From contig JAPKHC010000004.1 of assembly GCA_026647215.1 (NCBI GenBank), positions 1 through 64,000 on the forward strand: a stretch of DNA of 64,000 bases. The letters are read 5' to 3'. This DNA is from F1-120-MAGs118 sp013360535 (GTDB taxonomy: Bacteria; Planctomycetota; UBA1135; GCA-002686595). Below the pieces are notes generated by a model. The model saw only the letters and a program-made list of their open reading frames with translations, searched no databases and was not told where the DNA came from. The position numbers and the translations under genes were made by a program. Shown here piece after piece: positions 8,232 to 16,428 of this stretch (positions within the stretch are counted from its first letter, which is position 1; each line of letters opens with the position of its first letter).

Positions 8232-8258
8232 CCGCGGGGAATCCCATCTTCCCCGTGG
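8232..8258. terminator. Hairpin between convergent SDR and exported-protein genes
   Basis: CCGCGGGGAA (8232-8241) pairs with TTCCCCGTGG (8249-8258), a 10-bp stem with one G-T pair and a 7-nt loop TCCCATC. It lies in the 76-bp gap between converging stop codons. There is no T-tract, as is common at high GC. A bidirectional terminator is inferred. Confidence 0.45.
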
Positions 8259-8279
8259 CCCCGCGCGCGGGTCGCGCCG

Positions 8280-10889
8280 TCACAGCTTCGGCAGCGCGAG
8301 CTTCATCAACGCCGGCGGGTTGACGCCCGCGCACCAGACCTCGCTGCCGTCGGGCGAGAGCGTCCAGCCGAAGACGTCACCTTCGCTCGGCACTTCGACG
8401 CGGAAGCACTTGCCGGTCGCGACGTGAACGACGGTCGCAGTCCCTCCGAATCCGGCAGCGATCGCCCACTCTCCCGCCCAGCAAACCGCCTTGAGATGGC
8501 TGGATCGGTTGTCGAACGGGATGGGCAGACTCGCCTTGGAGCGACCCTGACTGTCGTAAAGCAGGATCGCACGTTTCCGGCCCTGCCCGACGACCACGGA
8601 CACGCCGCCGTCAGGCCCCGGCCCGATCACGTCGATCGCGTCGAAGAAACGCCCGTCCGGTTGACGCGCGATTCGAACGGGCCGCTGGCCGTCGGATGTG
8701 ACGCGCGACACGTCGCAGTCCTCGTGACGGCCGATCTGCGCGACCCAGAAATCTCCGTCGGGAAGCCACAGGGCGAGCTCGCCACCCAGCTCGCGCCTCC
8801 CGAGGAACTTGTCCTTCGCATCCAGCTCGAGCCACTTGTCGTGGTAGTCGTCCGGTTGCACGAGATAGCGCTCCTCCGGCCCGGACACGAAGTGCATCTC
8901 GAAAGAAGTGACGCTGCCGAGCTCAGCCTTCGGCGTCGCGACGCGGCGCTCGAGCTTCCCATCCGGCCGGAACACGAACGCATCTCGCGTGCGTCGGTCG
9001 CGAATCACAGGCCGCCGGAACGCGTCGAATCTCGGAACCTCCGGGTCTTCGAGTCTCGGCCCGTCCTCCCGCGCCCCGTAACGCGTGGTCGTGACACCCG
9101 TGGCGTCGATCGTGAAAATCTCGGCGTCGAAAGCGCCCCACAAGGCGCCGGCTTCGTCCTGCGCGACGAGATCGCAGCAATCCACGTCGACGTTCCCGTC
9201 CGCGCGGTGCACGCTGAAGCGCCCGAGCAACTTGCCCTCGACATCCAGGCGCAGCCATTCGGAACCTTCGTCGGAGTCGAAGTCGTAAACGAGCAGGGTG
9301 CCCGCCGGCTCCGCGAGGATGCGGGTGTAGTAGTGATGCTCCTCCTCGGGATCGACGCCCGTCGTCGGGATCAGGAACTTTCGCTTCAAGTTGCCTTCGA
9401 GATCGAAGCACGCGACCTCGTCGCCAGTTCTCCCGAGGACGTACACCGAAGAGTCCTGGCCGACGGCGATGCTGTCGCCATGCACGTCTTCGAGTTCTGG
9501 GTTCCACGTCCCCGGCTGCAGCTCGCCCTCGGCATCAAAGACACCGACGTGATTGGCCTCGTAGAAGCTGCTCAGCACTACGAAACCACCGTCCGGCCGC
9601 CGTGCGAGCGTGAGGTCTCGCCAGTCGGGGAACTCAAGAACTTCGCTGACGGCGCCCGTGCGATGCTCGACGAACCAGGCCTTTGCGGAGCGCTCGTCGT
9701 TTCCGTCCGCGACGACAAGCCACGAGCCATCGCCCACCCAGAGCCAGTGCTGCCCACAGACAGCATCCGGCGTCTCCACCACTTCCACGAGCGCCGTCAC
9801 CGCGCCCTTGGCGTCCAGAGTGACCAGCTCCATTGGACCCGGCCCGCGCTCCTGAACGAATCGCACCGTCCCATCGGCGCTGGGAGCAAGCGCCACAATC
9901 GACGTCAACTCGGACGCCACCACCCTCTCGATCTCGAGCGGCACGGTGACGACGTCTTTCCACAGGAGCGTCTCGGTTTCCGGACCTGACGCCGCGGTGA
10001 GCTCGAGCCTCCAAGGAGCCCGCGCCACTTCGCGCACCTCCCACGGCTTCTCGCCGGACCCCGCGACGACTTCGTAGGTGACACGTTGTTTCTCGAACAC
10101 GTGCTGCAGCTCGAACTGACGCGGCGCGGGGAGCGAGAGAACACCGGACGTCCTGCGAAGCCGCTCGAGCGCCTCGGCCCACGGAACACCCGACTGGGGC
10201 TTCTGCTCCATGGGCAAGTCGAGCTCCCAGGCCACCTCACCTTCCGGGTCCAGAGCTGCGAAGCGAATCCCTTGGTGCGGCAAGCAGAACCACTCCACGA
10301 GCGACAGCGGCGTGCTTGGAATCGCTCGCACGTCCTTCACGTAGGCCGTCCCCATCAGCGTGCCGAGCTTGCTGCGCGGATTGAGCGAGGGCCGTGCTTC
10401 GCCCGTGGCCAGCTCGTAGCGCCACCACGCCTCGCTGCCATTGAACGAATCGGGGTTGAAGATCCGGACCACGAACTCACGCCCAGCGTCCCCGAGGAAG
10501 ACGCCCATGGGATTGGGGTCGGGAGTCCCGTGGATCGCCCGACTCGCCTCCATCGGCTCGCGCTCGTCGAGCAGCTGCTTGCCAGCGGGATCGAAGATCG
10601 CGACGACGAAGTCGCCCTTGGGGAACATGGGCGGAAAGCCGTGCGTGAAGCCGTAGCCGCCGAGATGGCCCGTGTCGGAGAGCTGCGCCTCGAACAGCGT
10701 GAACGGCAGTTCGGCTTGCCACGCGAGCTTGCCGGCGTGCTCGACGCGCACGTTGGACGGGCCCGCGCCTGAACGGGCGCTTGGATCGACGCGGGCGCTC
10801 CACTCGCCGCCCGCCGAGCGCACCTCGTAGGGCTGGAGCACTTGAAACCTGTCGAACTGGACGACGAGCGCGAGCACGGGCAGGAGCAT
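8280..10889 (-). CDS. Large exported protein of unknown function, probably beta-propeller
   Basis: An 869-residue protein not assigned to a named family. The N-terminus MLLPVLALVVQFDRFQ is short but hydrophobic, a possible signal peptide. The body contains recurrent blade-like segments: AVGQDSSVYVLGRTGDEVACFDLEG, LRLDVEGKLLGRF, FVFRPDGKLERRV, YDSQGRSKASLP, ending in DVFGWTLSPDGSEVWCAGVNPPAL. These Asp-Gly turns between short strands are typical of NHL/YncE/WD-type propellers. No catalytic motif was seen. It is the last of three minus-strand genes (secreted protein, asparaginase, this one) with a 60-bp gap upstream holding a perfect palindrome. Function unknown. Confidence 0.7.
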   Translation of the reverse strand: MLLPVLALVVQFDRFQVLQPYEVRSAGGEWSARVDPSARSGAGPSNVRVEHAGKLAWQAELPFTLFEAQLSDTGHLGGYGFTHGFPPMFPKGDFVVAIFDPAGKQLLDEREPMEASRAIHGTPDPNPMGVFLGDAGREFVVRIFNPDSFNGSEAWWRYELATGEARPSLNPRSKLGTLMGTAYVKDVRAIPSTPLSLVEWFCLPHQGIRFAALDPEGEVAWELDLPMEQKPQSGVPWAEALERLRRTSGVLSLPAPRQFELQHVFEKQRVTYEVVAGSGEKPWEVREVARAPWRLELTAASGPETETLLWKDVVTVPLEIERVVASELTSIVALAPSADGTVRFVQERGPGPMELVTLDAKGAVTALVEVVETPDAVCGQHWLWVGDGSWLVVADGNDERSAKAWFVEHRTGAVSEVLEFPDWRDLTLARRPDGGFVVLSSFYEANHVGVFDAEGELQPGTWNPELEDVHGDSIAVGQDSSVYVLGRTGDEVACFDLEGNLKRKFLIPTTGVDPEEEHHYYTRILAEPAGTLLVYDFDSDEGSEWLRLDVEGKLLGRFSVHRADGNVDVDCCDLVAQDEAGALWGAFDAEIFTIDATGVTTTRYGAREDGPRLEDPEVPRFDAFRRPVIRDRRTRDAFVFRPDGKLERRVATPKAELGSVTSFEMHFVSGPEERYLVQPDDYHDKWLELDAKDKFLGRRELGGELALWLPDGDFWVAQIGRHEDCDVSRVTSDGQRPVRIARQPDGRFFDAIDVIGPGPDGGVSVVVGQGRKRAILLYDSQGRSKASLPIPFDNRSSHLKAVCWAGEWAIAAGFGGTATVVHVATGKCFRVEVPSEGDVFGWTLSPDGSEVWCAGVNPPALMKLALPKL

Positions 10890-10901
10890 GGGACTTCCTC
10901 T

Positions 10902-10920
10902 CGACGCCGCAGCGGCGTCG
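10902..10920. other. Perfect 9-bp inverted repeat upstream of the large exported protein
   Basis: CGACGCCGC and GCGGCGTCG flank a single A, giving a 19-bp perfect palindrome 12 bp upstream of the ATG at 10889 and 30 bp past the asparaginase stop. It could terminate the upstream gene, act as an operator or hinder translation initiation; the sequence does not decide between these. Confidence 0.35.
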
Positions 10921-10949
10921 GGCCGACTAGCGGACCGGAAACGGCGCGG

Positions 10950-11450
10950 CTACAGCGTGGTCTCTTCGAACACGCCCGTCGCGCGGTTCTTGCGGACGTG
11001 CTCCCAAGTGAGAACCCGGCCGTTCATGGCGACGTAGGTGCCGGGCGGGAGCGACTGGGCGAAGGCGAGGGCGCTGCCGAGGTTGAAGAGGCCGTCGGAG
11101 CTGCCGAAGGTGTAGGGCACCATCGCGCCGGTGATCACGATCGTCTTCGGGAGGTTCGCGGCGCCGAGCGTGCGCGCGGTCAGTTCCATCGTGTCGGTGC
11201 CGTGCGTGACGACGATGTGGTTCTCGGGCGCGCGGCGGCAGGCCTCGAGGACCTGCGCGCGGTGCTCGTCGGTCATCTCGAGGCTGTCGATCAGCATCAG
11301 CGTCTCGACGGTGACGTCGAGGCGCGCGCGGCCGAGCTCGAGCATCTCCGGCACGTGGGTCTCGCGGAAATGCAGTCGCCCCTCGAGCTCGTTGTAGTTC
11401 TTGTCGAACGTTCCCCCGGTGACGAGGACGCGCAGGGCCGGCGAGTTCAT
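10950..11450 (-). CDS. Single-domain asparaginase-like protein
   Basis: A 166-residue protein matching only the N-terminal catalytic domain of L-asparaginases. The start is the ATG at 11450 because MNSPALRVLVTGGTFDKNYN begins at the first beta-strand; upstream in-frame sequence is Arg-rich and unrelated. TGGTFDK holds the nucleophile Thr14, THGTDTME (residues 82-89) supplies the second Thr85-Asp86 pair, and PKTIVITGAM has the catalytic Lys102, so the usual triad residues are all visible. Full-length enzymes have about 330 residues with a second domain that completes the active site between subunits; that domain is absent. Short homologues are known in bacteria, so this is probably not a truncation. 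Asparagine hydrolysis is plausible but uncertain. Confidence 0.8.
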   Translation of the reverse strand: MNSPALRVLVTGGTFDKNYNELEGRLHFRETHVPEMLELGRARLDVTVETLMLIDSLEMTDEHRAQVLEACRRAPENHIVVTHGTDTMELTARTLGAANLPKTIVITGAMVPYTFGSSDGLFNLGSALAFAQSLPPGTYVAMNGRVLTWEHVRKNRATGVFEETTL

Positions 11451-11506
11451 GGCCGCCCAGTTTCGCGCGCGCGCGGCGGATGCGCCAGAGGGCGCGGGCG
11501 AGGTGC

Positions 11507-12547
11507 TCAGGGAGCGATCACGAAGGTGAAGCCCGCGGTGCGGCCGTCGGTGCCGGGTCCGTCCTGGGTCCAGAACTGGCAGCACACGCTATCGCCGGGC
11601 GAAAGTCCGGCCGCGAGGAAGAAGCTCGCGTCGAACAGGAAGTCATGGCTTCCGGTGCAGTCGAGTCCGCTCGCGGATCCGCCCGAGGAGCTCATCGGCG
11701 TGCGCCGGAACGGCCGCGCGATGCACACCAGACCCGTCAGGCTCAGGTGCGGCATCCCGTTCTGCCAGCGGCTCCAGACGAGCATGCCCGGCTGGCTCGA
11801 GCGCAGGTTGTCCGCGCGCAGCAACAAACCGGCCGACGTGAGGCTCGGCGTGCCGCTCCACGAAAGCGTCGGCGTGCACCCGAGGGAGTTGGTCTTGGGC
11901 TGGCAGTAGGTGTGCGCGTCGCCGGGCACGAGCTTCTCGAGCTGCAGCCCGCAGAAATGCGCCGCTGGACCTTCCGCGACCTCGACGCGCCACTGCAGCA
12001 GGCCGCCGCTGACCGTCACGTAGTCCTGCGCGAAATTGATGCCCGCCCGAAAGCCGGCAAAGGCCTGGAACGCTCGGCTGTCGCACTCGATCGAGCCGCG
12101 CTCGCCGTCCTGCACGACGAAGCGCGTGATCCCCTCGAGCTGCATCTCGTCGGTCGGCTTCGAATAGAACGTGACCCGATAGACACCGTCCTCGAGTCCC
12201 GTGATGTTCCAGCTGGAGAACGCGCCCACACCACCGACGACGAGCTGGTAGTCATCGAGCAGGCGCCCGACCTGACGACCCGTTTCCATCCAGCCATCGT
12301 CGAAGTGCCCCTGCGCCGGCCAGCTCACCCTCGCCGCCGTCGGTTGCCCGGCGAGGTCGACGAGCACCTGGTTCGCGCTGTCCATGTCGACGTCGTTCCA
12401 GATGCCGGAGAGGCCGTTGACCGCGCCAAACGACGGCAAGGGCGCCGGCAGGTACCCGCCGATGTCGATGTGGAGCGACTGCGCGAAGGCAGTGGCGGGA
12501 AGCAGGGCAACGAGGAGGCCAGCGAGGCGGCGCAGCGGGGTCGGCAT
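11507..12547 (-). CDS. Secreted protein with a divergent form of the four-cysteine C-terminal domain
   Basis: A 346-residue protein with signal peptide MPTPLRRLAGLLVALLPATAFAQS. Residues about 25-210 are an unrecognised region with carbohydrate-binding-like character (DGVYRVTFYSKPTDEMQLEGI, then FCGLQLEKL). Residues 214-346 begin YCQPKTNSLGCTPTLSWSGTPS, which aligns with the YCTAGTSTNGCTP opening of the shared C-terminal domain, but the later part has diverged: LVCIARPFRR replaces FLCVKAPTQR and CQFWTQDGP replaces QAWYRDPPA. It is therefore probably an older relative of the same module. Function unknown. A CGGGAAATCCGG box lies 77 bp upstream. Confidence 0.75.
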   Translation of the reverse strand: MPTPLRRLAGLLVALLPATAFAQSLHIDIGGYLPAPLPSFGAVNGLSGIWNDVDMDSANQVLVDLAGQPTAARVSWPAQGHFDDGWMETGRQVGRLLDDYQLVVGGVGAFSSWNITGLEDGVYRVTFYSKPTDEMQLEGITRFVVQDGERGSIECDSRAFQAFAGFRAGINFAQDYVTVSGGLLQWRVEVAEGPAAHFCGLQLEKLVPGDAHTYCQPKTNSLGCTPTLSWSGTPSLTSAGLLLRADNLRSSQPGMLVWSRWQNGMPHLSLTGLVCIARPFRRTPMSSSGGSASGLDCTGSHDFLFDASFFLAAGLSPGDSVCCQFWTQDGPGTDGRTAGFTFVIAP

Positions 12548-12576
12548 GGGTGATCCTTGGGCGGCGAACCCGCTCG

Positions 12577-12601
12577 GATTGCGCCGCGCTGGCGCGCAAT
12601 C
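12577..12601. other. Small hairpin in the region between divergent genes
   Basis: GATTGCGC (12577-12584) is repeated inverted as GCGCAATC (12594-12601) with a 9-nt spacer, 30 bp upstream of the minus-strand start at 12547. It might be an operator or a leader hairpin; there is no further support. Confidence 0.25.
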
Positions 12602-12623
12602 TACCCCGAAGCCAAGATCCCTG

Positions 12624-12635
12624 CGGGAAATCCGG
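12624..12635 (-). promoter_or_regulatory. A/T-rich upstream motif, copy 3
   Basis: CGGGAAATCCGG lies 77 bp upstream of the minus-strand start at 12547 (and 98 bp before the ATG at 12733). It belongs to the recurring set of CCG/CGG-bounded A/T-rich boxes. Function inferred. Confidence 0.3.
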
Positions 12636-12732
12636 ATTCGTGGTCGAGTTCGTCCACCCGCGTCCGTCGAGGCCCATGAGCTCGCCGATCGAGCGCGAGC
12701 GCCACGCGACCCCTGTCCGAAGGAAACCGACC

Positions 12733-13086
12733 ATGCCCAACTACATGCTGATCCTCCACGACGACCCGAGCGCGTTCGCGAGCGGGATGACGCCCGAACA
12801 GATGCAGGCCTGCATCGCCGAGTACCAGGCGTGGGCCGGAAGGATGGCGCAGCAAGGGCGCCTCGTCGGCGGCGAGAAGCTCGCCGACAACGGCGGCAAG
12901 GTGATGTCGAGCACTGGTGGCCGCACGCGCGTCGTCGACGGGCCGTTCGCCGAGGCGAAGGAGGTCGTCGGCGGTTACTTCACGATCAGCGCCGACAGTT
13001 ACGACCACGCGGTCGAGCTTTGCCGTGACAACCCGCACCTGCGCTACGGCTCGCGCATCGAGATCCGCGAGGTGCAGCCGACGTGA
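12733..13086 (+). CDS. YCII/DGPF-domain protein
   Basis: A 117-residue protein starting MPNYMLILHDDPSAF, with the DGPF motif at residues 69-72 (TRVVDGPFAEAKEVVGGYF), defining the DGPF branch of the YCII-related family. The ATG at 12733 is used because the domain starts immediately after it. Its stop overlaps the GTG start of the next gene, an ECF sigma factor with a long C-terminal extension. DGPF proteins are genomically linked to ECF42 sigma factors and have been proposed as their targets or partners, without a well-defined biochemical activity. Cotranscription and functional coupling are therefore likely. Confidence 0.9.
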   Translation: MPNYMLILHDDPSAFASGMTPEQMQACIAEYQAWAGRMAQQGRLVGGEKLADNGGKVMSSTGGRTRVVDGPFAEAKEVVGGYFTISADSYDHAVELCRDNPHLRYGSRIEIREVQPT

Positions 13087-14333
13087 GCGAACAGGGCGAG
13101 CCTGTGCGATCGCTGGTCGACGGGCTGTTCCGCCGCGAGGCGGGGCGGCTCGTCGCGCGACTGGCTCGCCAGCTCGGGACAGCGCGACTCGAACTGGCCG
13201 AGGACGCCGTGCAGCAGGCGCTGCTCGCGGCCTTGCGAGCGTGGTCGATCCGCGGCGTGCCGCAGGATCCGCGGGCTTGGCTCGCGCGGGCGGCGCGCAA
13301 CGCGGCGCTCGATCGGCTGCGCGCGACGCGCGAAGCTGCGACGGAGAGCGAGGAACTGGAGCGTTGGATCGACACAGAGCCACGCGAGCCAGACACGCTC
13401 GAGGACAGCGAGCTCGCGATGCTGTTCGCGTGCGCACACCCAGGCCTGGCGCGCGAGGCGCGCGTGGCGCTGATGCTCAACGCCGTCGCGGGTTTCGCGG
13501 CGGCGGAAATCGCGCGGCTGGGTCTGGAGAGCGAGAGCACGGTCGCGCAGCGGCTCGTGCGCGCCAAGGCGAAGCTGCGCGAGGCGTCGATCCGGCTCGA
13601 GACGCCGCGCGAAGGCGAGCTCGCGGAGCGCCTCGAGGGCGTGCTCGACGCGGTGTACGGCATGCTCACCGAGGGACTGTCGGCGCATCGCGGCGAGGAA
13701 CTCGTGCGAGCGGATGTCGTGCGAGCGGCGTTGCGGCTCGCGCTCGAGCTGGCGCGCGATCCGCGCACGGCGACGCCGCGTTCCCACGCACTCGCGGCTC
13801 TCGCGTTGTTCCACGCCGCGCGCGTTCCTGCCCGCACGGATCCTGCCGGAGGGACGCTGCTGCTCGAGGAGCAGGATCGGAGTCGCTGGGACCGCCGGAT
13901 GATCGCGTTCGGTTTCGCGCAGCTCTCGCAGGCCGCGAGCGGCGACGAGCTGAGCGAGCTCCACATCGAGGCCGGCATCGCCTCGCAGCACGCGCTCGCG
14001 CAGACCTGGGCCGACACGGACTGGCAGGCGATTCTGGGCTGGTACGACCTGCTCGCGAAGCGCAATGCGTCGCCCGTGGTGCGGCTCAATCGAGCGGTCG
14101 CGGTCGCGAAGGTGCACGGGGCGAGCGCGGGGCTGCGCGAGGTCGAGCGCCTGCTCGACGAACCCGCGCTCGCGACGTTCCACCTGCTGCCGGCGGTGCA
14201 CGGAGAACTGCTGACGCAGCTGGGGCGACACGCGGAAGCCGCGCAGCGGTTCGCAAAGGCGATCGAGTTCTGCCGCAGCGGCGCGGAACGAGCGTTGCTC
14301 GAGCGCAAGCTCGCGCGGGCGCTGGCGCCGTGA
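13083..14333 (+). CDS. ECF42-type RNA polymerase sigma factor
   Basis: A 416-residue protein, far longer than a typical 180-200 residue ECF sigma. Region 2 is LELAEDAVQQALLAALRAWSIRGVPQDPRAWLARAARNAALDRLR (about residues 35-80) and region 4 is ALMLNAVAGFAAAEIARLGLESESTVAQRLVRAKAKLR (about 128-165). The remainder (VVRLNRAVAVAKVHGASAGLREVERL, GRHAEAAQRFAKAIEFC) is the DUF6596/TPR-like C-terminal extension typical of the ECF42 group. That group has no classical anti-sigma factor, and the extension is thought to control activity. The GTG start overlaps the DGPF gene's stop (GTGA), indicating translational coupling. Its target promoters are not evident here. Confidence 0.9.
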   Translation: MSEQGEPVRSLVDGLFRREAGRLVARLARQLGTARLELAEDAVQQALLAALRAWSIRGVPQDPRAWLARAARNAALDRLRATREAATESEELERWIDTEPREPDTLEDSELAMLFACAHPGLAREARVALMLNAVAGFAAAEIARLGLESESTVAQRLVRAKAKLREASIRLETPREGELAERLEGVLDAVYGMLTEGLSAHRGEELVRADVVRAALRLALELARDPRTATPRSHALAALALFHAARVPARTDPAGGTLLLEEQDRSRWDRRMIAFGFAQLSQAASGDELSELHIEAGIASQHALAQTWADTDWQAILGWYDLLAKRNASPVVRLNRAVAVAKVHGASAGLREVERLLDEPALATFHLLPAVHGELLTQLGRHAEAAQRFAKAIEFCRSGAERALLERKLARALAP

Positions 14334-14353
14334 CTTGCTAGGCTCCGCGCGCG

Positions 14354-15679
14354 GTGGAAGAGCGGCGCGCACTCGGGCTGGGATCGGGCGTTGGGCTCGT
14401 CGCGTCGAGCATGATCGGCGTGGGCGTGCTGGCGTCGGCCGGTTGGGCGGCGGGAGTGCTCGGCCCGAGCGAGATCCTGCTTTCCTGGCTCGTCGGTGGC
14501 GCGATCGCGCTCGCCGGAGCGCGCGCCTACGCGGAGCTCGCCACGGCGATCCCCCGCTCCGGCGGCGAGTACCGCTACCTGACGGACCTGCTGCATCCGG
14601 TCGCGGGCGAGATGGCGGGCTGGGCCTCGCTCGTGCTCGGTTTCGCGGCGCCGATGGCGTTCTGCGGCGCGATGGCGGATGCCTACGGCTCGACGCTGAC
14701 GAAACTGCCGGCCAACTCGCTCGGCATCACGCTGATCGTCGCCACCACGCTGCTCGCGCTCGCGTCCGCGCGCGCGACGCAGCGCGTGCAGGACGCGCTC
14801 GCGTTCTCGAAGCTCGTGCTGTTCGCGGGCTTCATCGGCGTCGGGCTGTGGCTGGGAAGCCGCGAGTGGCCGAGCTGGCGCCCGCCGATCGAAGGCGACG
14901 TGCGGCTCGCCGATTTCTTCGGGCAGCTCCTGTGGGTCGCCGTCGCCTATTCGGGCTGGAACACGGCCGCCTACGCCGCCGAGGAGTTTCGCGAGCCGCG
15001 CCGCACCGTTCCGCGCGCGATGCTGCTCGGCACGCTGCTCGTGATCGTGCTGTACCTGCTCGTCAATTGGGTCTTCGTCGCCAACCTCGACGCGGCGACG
15101 CTCGCGCAGTGGCGTGAATCGGGCGGCGACTCGAGCCGGACGACGCTCGGGCACCTGATCGTGAGCAAACTCGTCGGTCCGGTCGGCGCGGGTGCGATGT
15201 CCGCCTTCGTCGTGCTGTCGATGGCGTCGTCGGCGTGCGCGTTCACGATCGCCGGCCCGCGTGTGCTGGCGAGCATGGCGAGCGACCGGCGATTTCCGCG
15301 CTCGTTCGAGGCTCCTGCAGGAGTGACCCCGGTGCGCGCGACGCTGCTGCAAGGTGCGCTCGCGCTGGCGATGCTCGTCACGCACTCCTTCGACTTGCTG
15401 GTCGAGAACGTCGGCGCCGTGCTCACCTTCACGACAGCGCTGACGACACTCGCGCTCGTGCGCGCCCGCGCGCGGCCGCCGCGCGGGTTCGAGAGCACGC
15501 GCCTCGCGAGTCTCGGTGTGCTGTGCGGCCTCGGCTACTTCGCCGCCTCCGCGTGGACGCTGTGGGCCGCGGCCGCGGAGAAACCCATGCGGCTCCTGTG
15601 GATCGGCTTGCTCGTCGGTGCGGCGCTGGTCGCGCACCTCGTGCGGCGGCTGCGGGGTCAGCGCCTGGGCCAGGCGTAA
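14354..15679 (+). CDS. APC-family amino acid permease
   Basis: A 441-residue integral membrane protein with about 12 hydrophobic segments. It opens LGLGSGVGLVASSMIGVGVLASAGWAAG, where the Gly-rich stretch is TM1 of amino acid-polyamine-organocation transporters, and AYAELATAIPRSGGEYRYL is the conserved TM2-3 loop. A later cytoplasmic loop, NTAAYAAEEFREPRRTVPRAM, is also family-typical. It moves an amino acid or amine across the cytoplasmic membrane by proton symport or exchange; the substrate is unknown. The start is a GTG at 14354, 20 bp after the sigma-factor stop. Its 3' end overlaps the convergent FecR-like gene by 22 bp. Confidence 0.88.
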   Translation: MEERRALGLGSGVGLVASSMIGVGVLASAGWAAGVLGPSEILLSWLVGGAIALAGARAYAELATAIPRSGGEYRYLTDLLHPVAGEMAGWASLVLGFAAPMAFCGAMADAYGSTLTKLPANSLGITLIVATTLLALASARATQRVQDALAFSKLVLFAGFIGVGLWLGSREWPSWRPPIEGDVRLADFFGQLLWVAVAYSGWNTAAYAAEEFREPRRTVPRAMLLGTLLVIVLYLLVNWVFVANLDAATLAQWRESGGDSSRTTLGHLIVSKLVGPVGAGAMSAFVVLSMASSACAFTIAGPRVLASMASDRRFPRSFEAPAGVTPVRATLLQGALALAMLVTHSFDLLVENVGAVLTFTTALTTLALVRARARPPRGFESTRLASLGVLCGLGYFAASAWTLWAAAAEKPMRLLWIGLLVGAALVAHLVRRLRGQRLGQA

Positions 15680-16428
15680 CGGCGGAGCGCGGTCACGACG
15701 TTCGCGTGTTCGCTCTCGATGTCGCCGAGCATCGGCGCCGCGCCACTGGCGAAGCACAGCGCCATGCCGCCCTCGAGCACACGCGACGAGTTGCCGACGA
15801 TGCGCGAGCGCACGTCGATCGCGCCGTGGGTGCAGCACACGCACGTGCCCATGTTCTCGATCACGTCGACGCCGAACTCGGTGCCGACGATGCTGACTTC
15901 GGCCTCGGGAGTGACGACACGCAGCTTGCGCGGGGCGAAGTCCGGTGCCGTGACGATGCGCACGCCGCCGCGCGAGAGCTCGAGCACGGCCTCGCCGCTG
16001 CCGTCGGCGGCCCAAGTGCGGACTTGCAGCGAGGTCTGCGGCGCGAGCTCGACCAGCGCGACACCGTCGAGCCGCAGGCGTGCGGTTTCGGCGCCCGTCA
16101 CGAGCTCGCTGCCCGTCAGCACCCTGGCCTCGACTTCGGCCGAGCTCGCGCTCGCGAGCAGCTTCGGCGCGGTCTCGACGAGCTCGACCCGCGGCACGTT
16201 CGGCACGCGCAGCAGGAACAGGAGCGCCGCCGCCGTCGCGAGCGCGGTGACGACGAGCCGCAGCGGCCAGCGCGGCTTGCGCGCAGGAGTCGCGGCGCCG
16301 GCGAGGAAGCTCGCGCGCGCCTTCTCGCGCAGTCGCTGGCTCGGGGCCGCGACCGCCGCGTCGTCGAGCGCCTCGGCGAGCCACGGCTCGGGCGCGCGCT
16401 CGTCGGGATCGTGTTCACCGGGTTTCAT
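15658..16428 (-). CDS. FecR-domain membrane protein, probable anti-sigma factor
   Basis: A 256-residue protein with a short cytoplasmic N-terminus (WLAEALDDAAVAAPSQRLREKARASF), one transmembrane segment at about 55-73 (PLRLVVTALATAAALLFLL) and an outer FecR domain (about 100-230) with LQVRTWAADGSGEAVLELSRGGVRIV and VVTPEAEVSIVGTEFGV, the usual FecR core. It overlaps the upstream sigma factor by 4 bp (ATGA), the classical sigma/anti-sigma arrangement. An unusual feature is residues 196-201, CVCCTH, in the segment that normally leads into the last FecR strand (HGAIDV); three Cys and a His there could bind a metal or respond to redox state. Sigma inhibition is inferred from context and topology. 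Confidence 0.8.
   Translation of the reverse strand: MKPGEHDPDERAPEPWLAEALDDAAVAAPSQRLREKARASFLAGAATPARKPRWPLRLVVTALATAAALLFLLRVPNVPRVELVETAPKLLASASSAEVEARVLTGSELVTGAETARLRLDGVALVELAPQTSLQVRTWAADGSGEAVLELSRGGVRIVTAPDFAPRKLRVVTPEAEVSIVGTEFGVDVIENMGTCVCCTHGAIDVRSRIVGNSSRVLEGGMALCFASGAAPMLGDIESEHANVVTALRRYAWPRR

Noticed and set aside
12577..12601. GCGCAAT/ATTGCGC heptamer upstream of several exported-protein genes (also near 19755 and 25883) as a separate regulatory element
   Set aside because: Only a few inexact copies at varying distance; not distinguishable from chance. The nearby A/T-rich boxes form a more consistent set.
12986..15657. Long minus-strand open frame opposite the ECF42 factor and permease
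   Set aside because: No domain support and contradicted by clear sigma and permease signatures on the plus strand.
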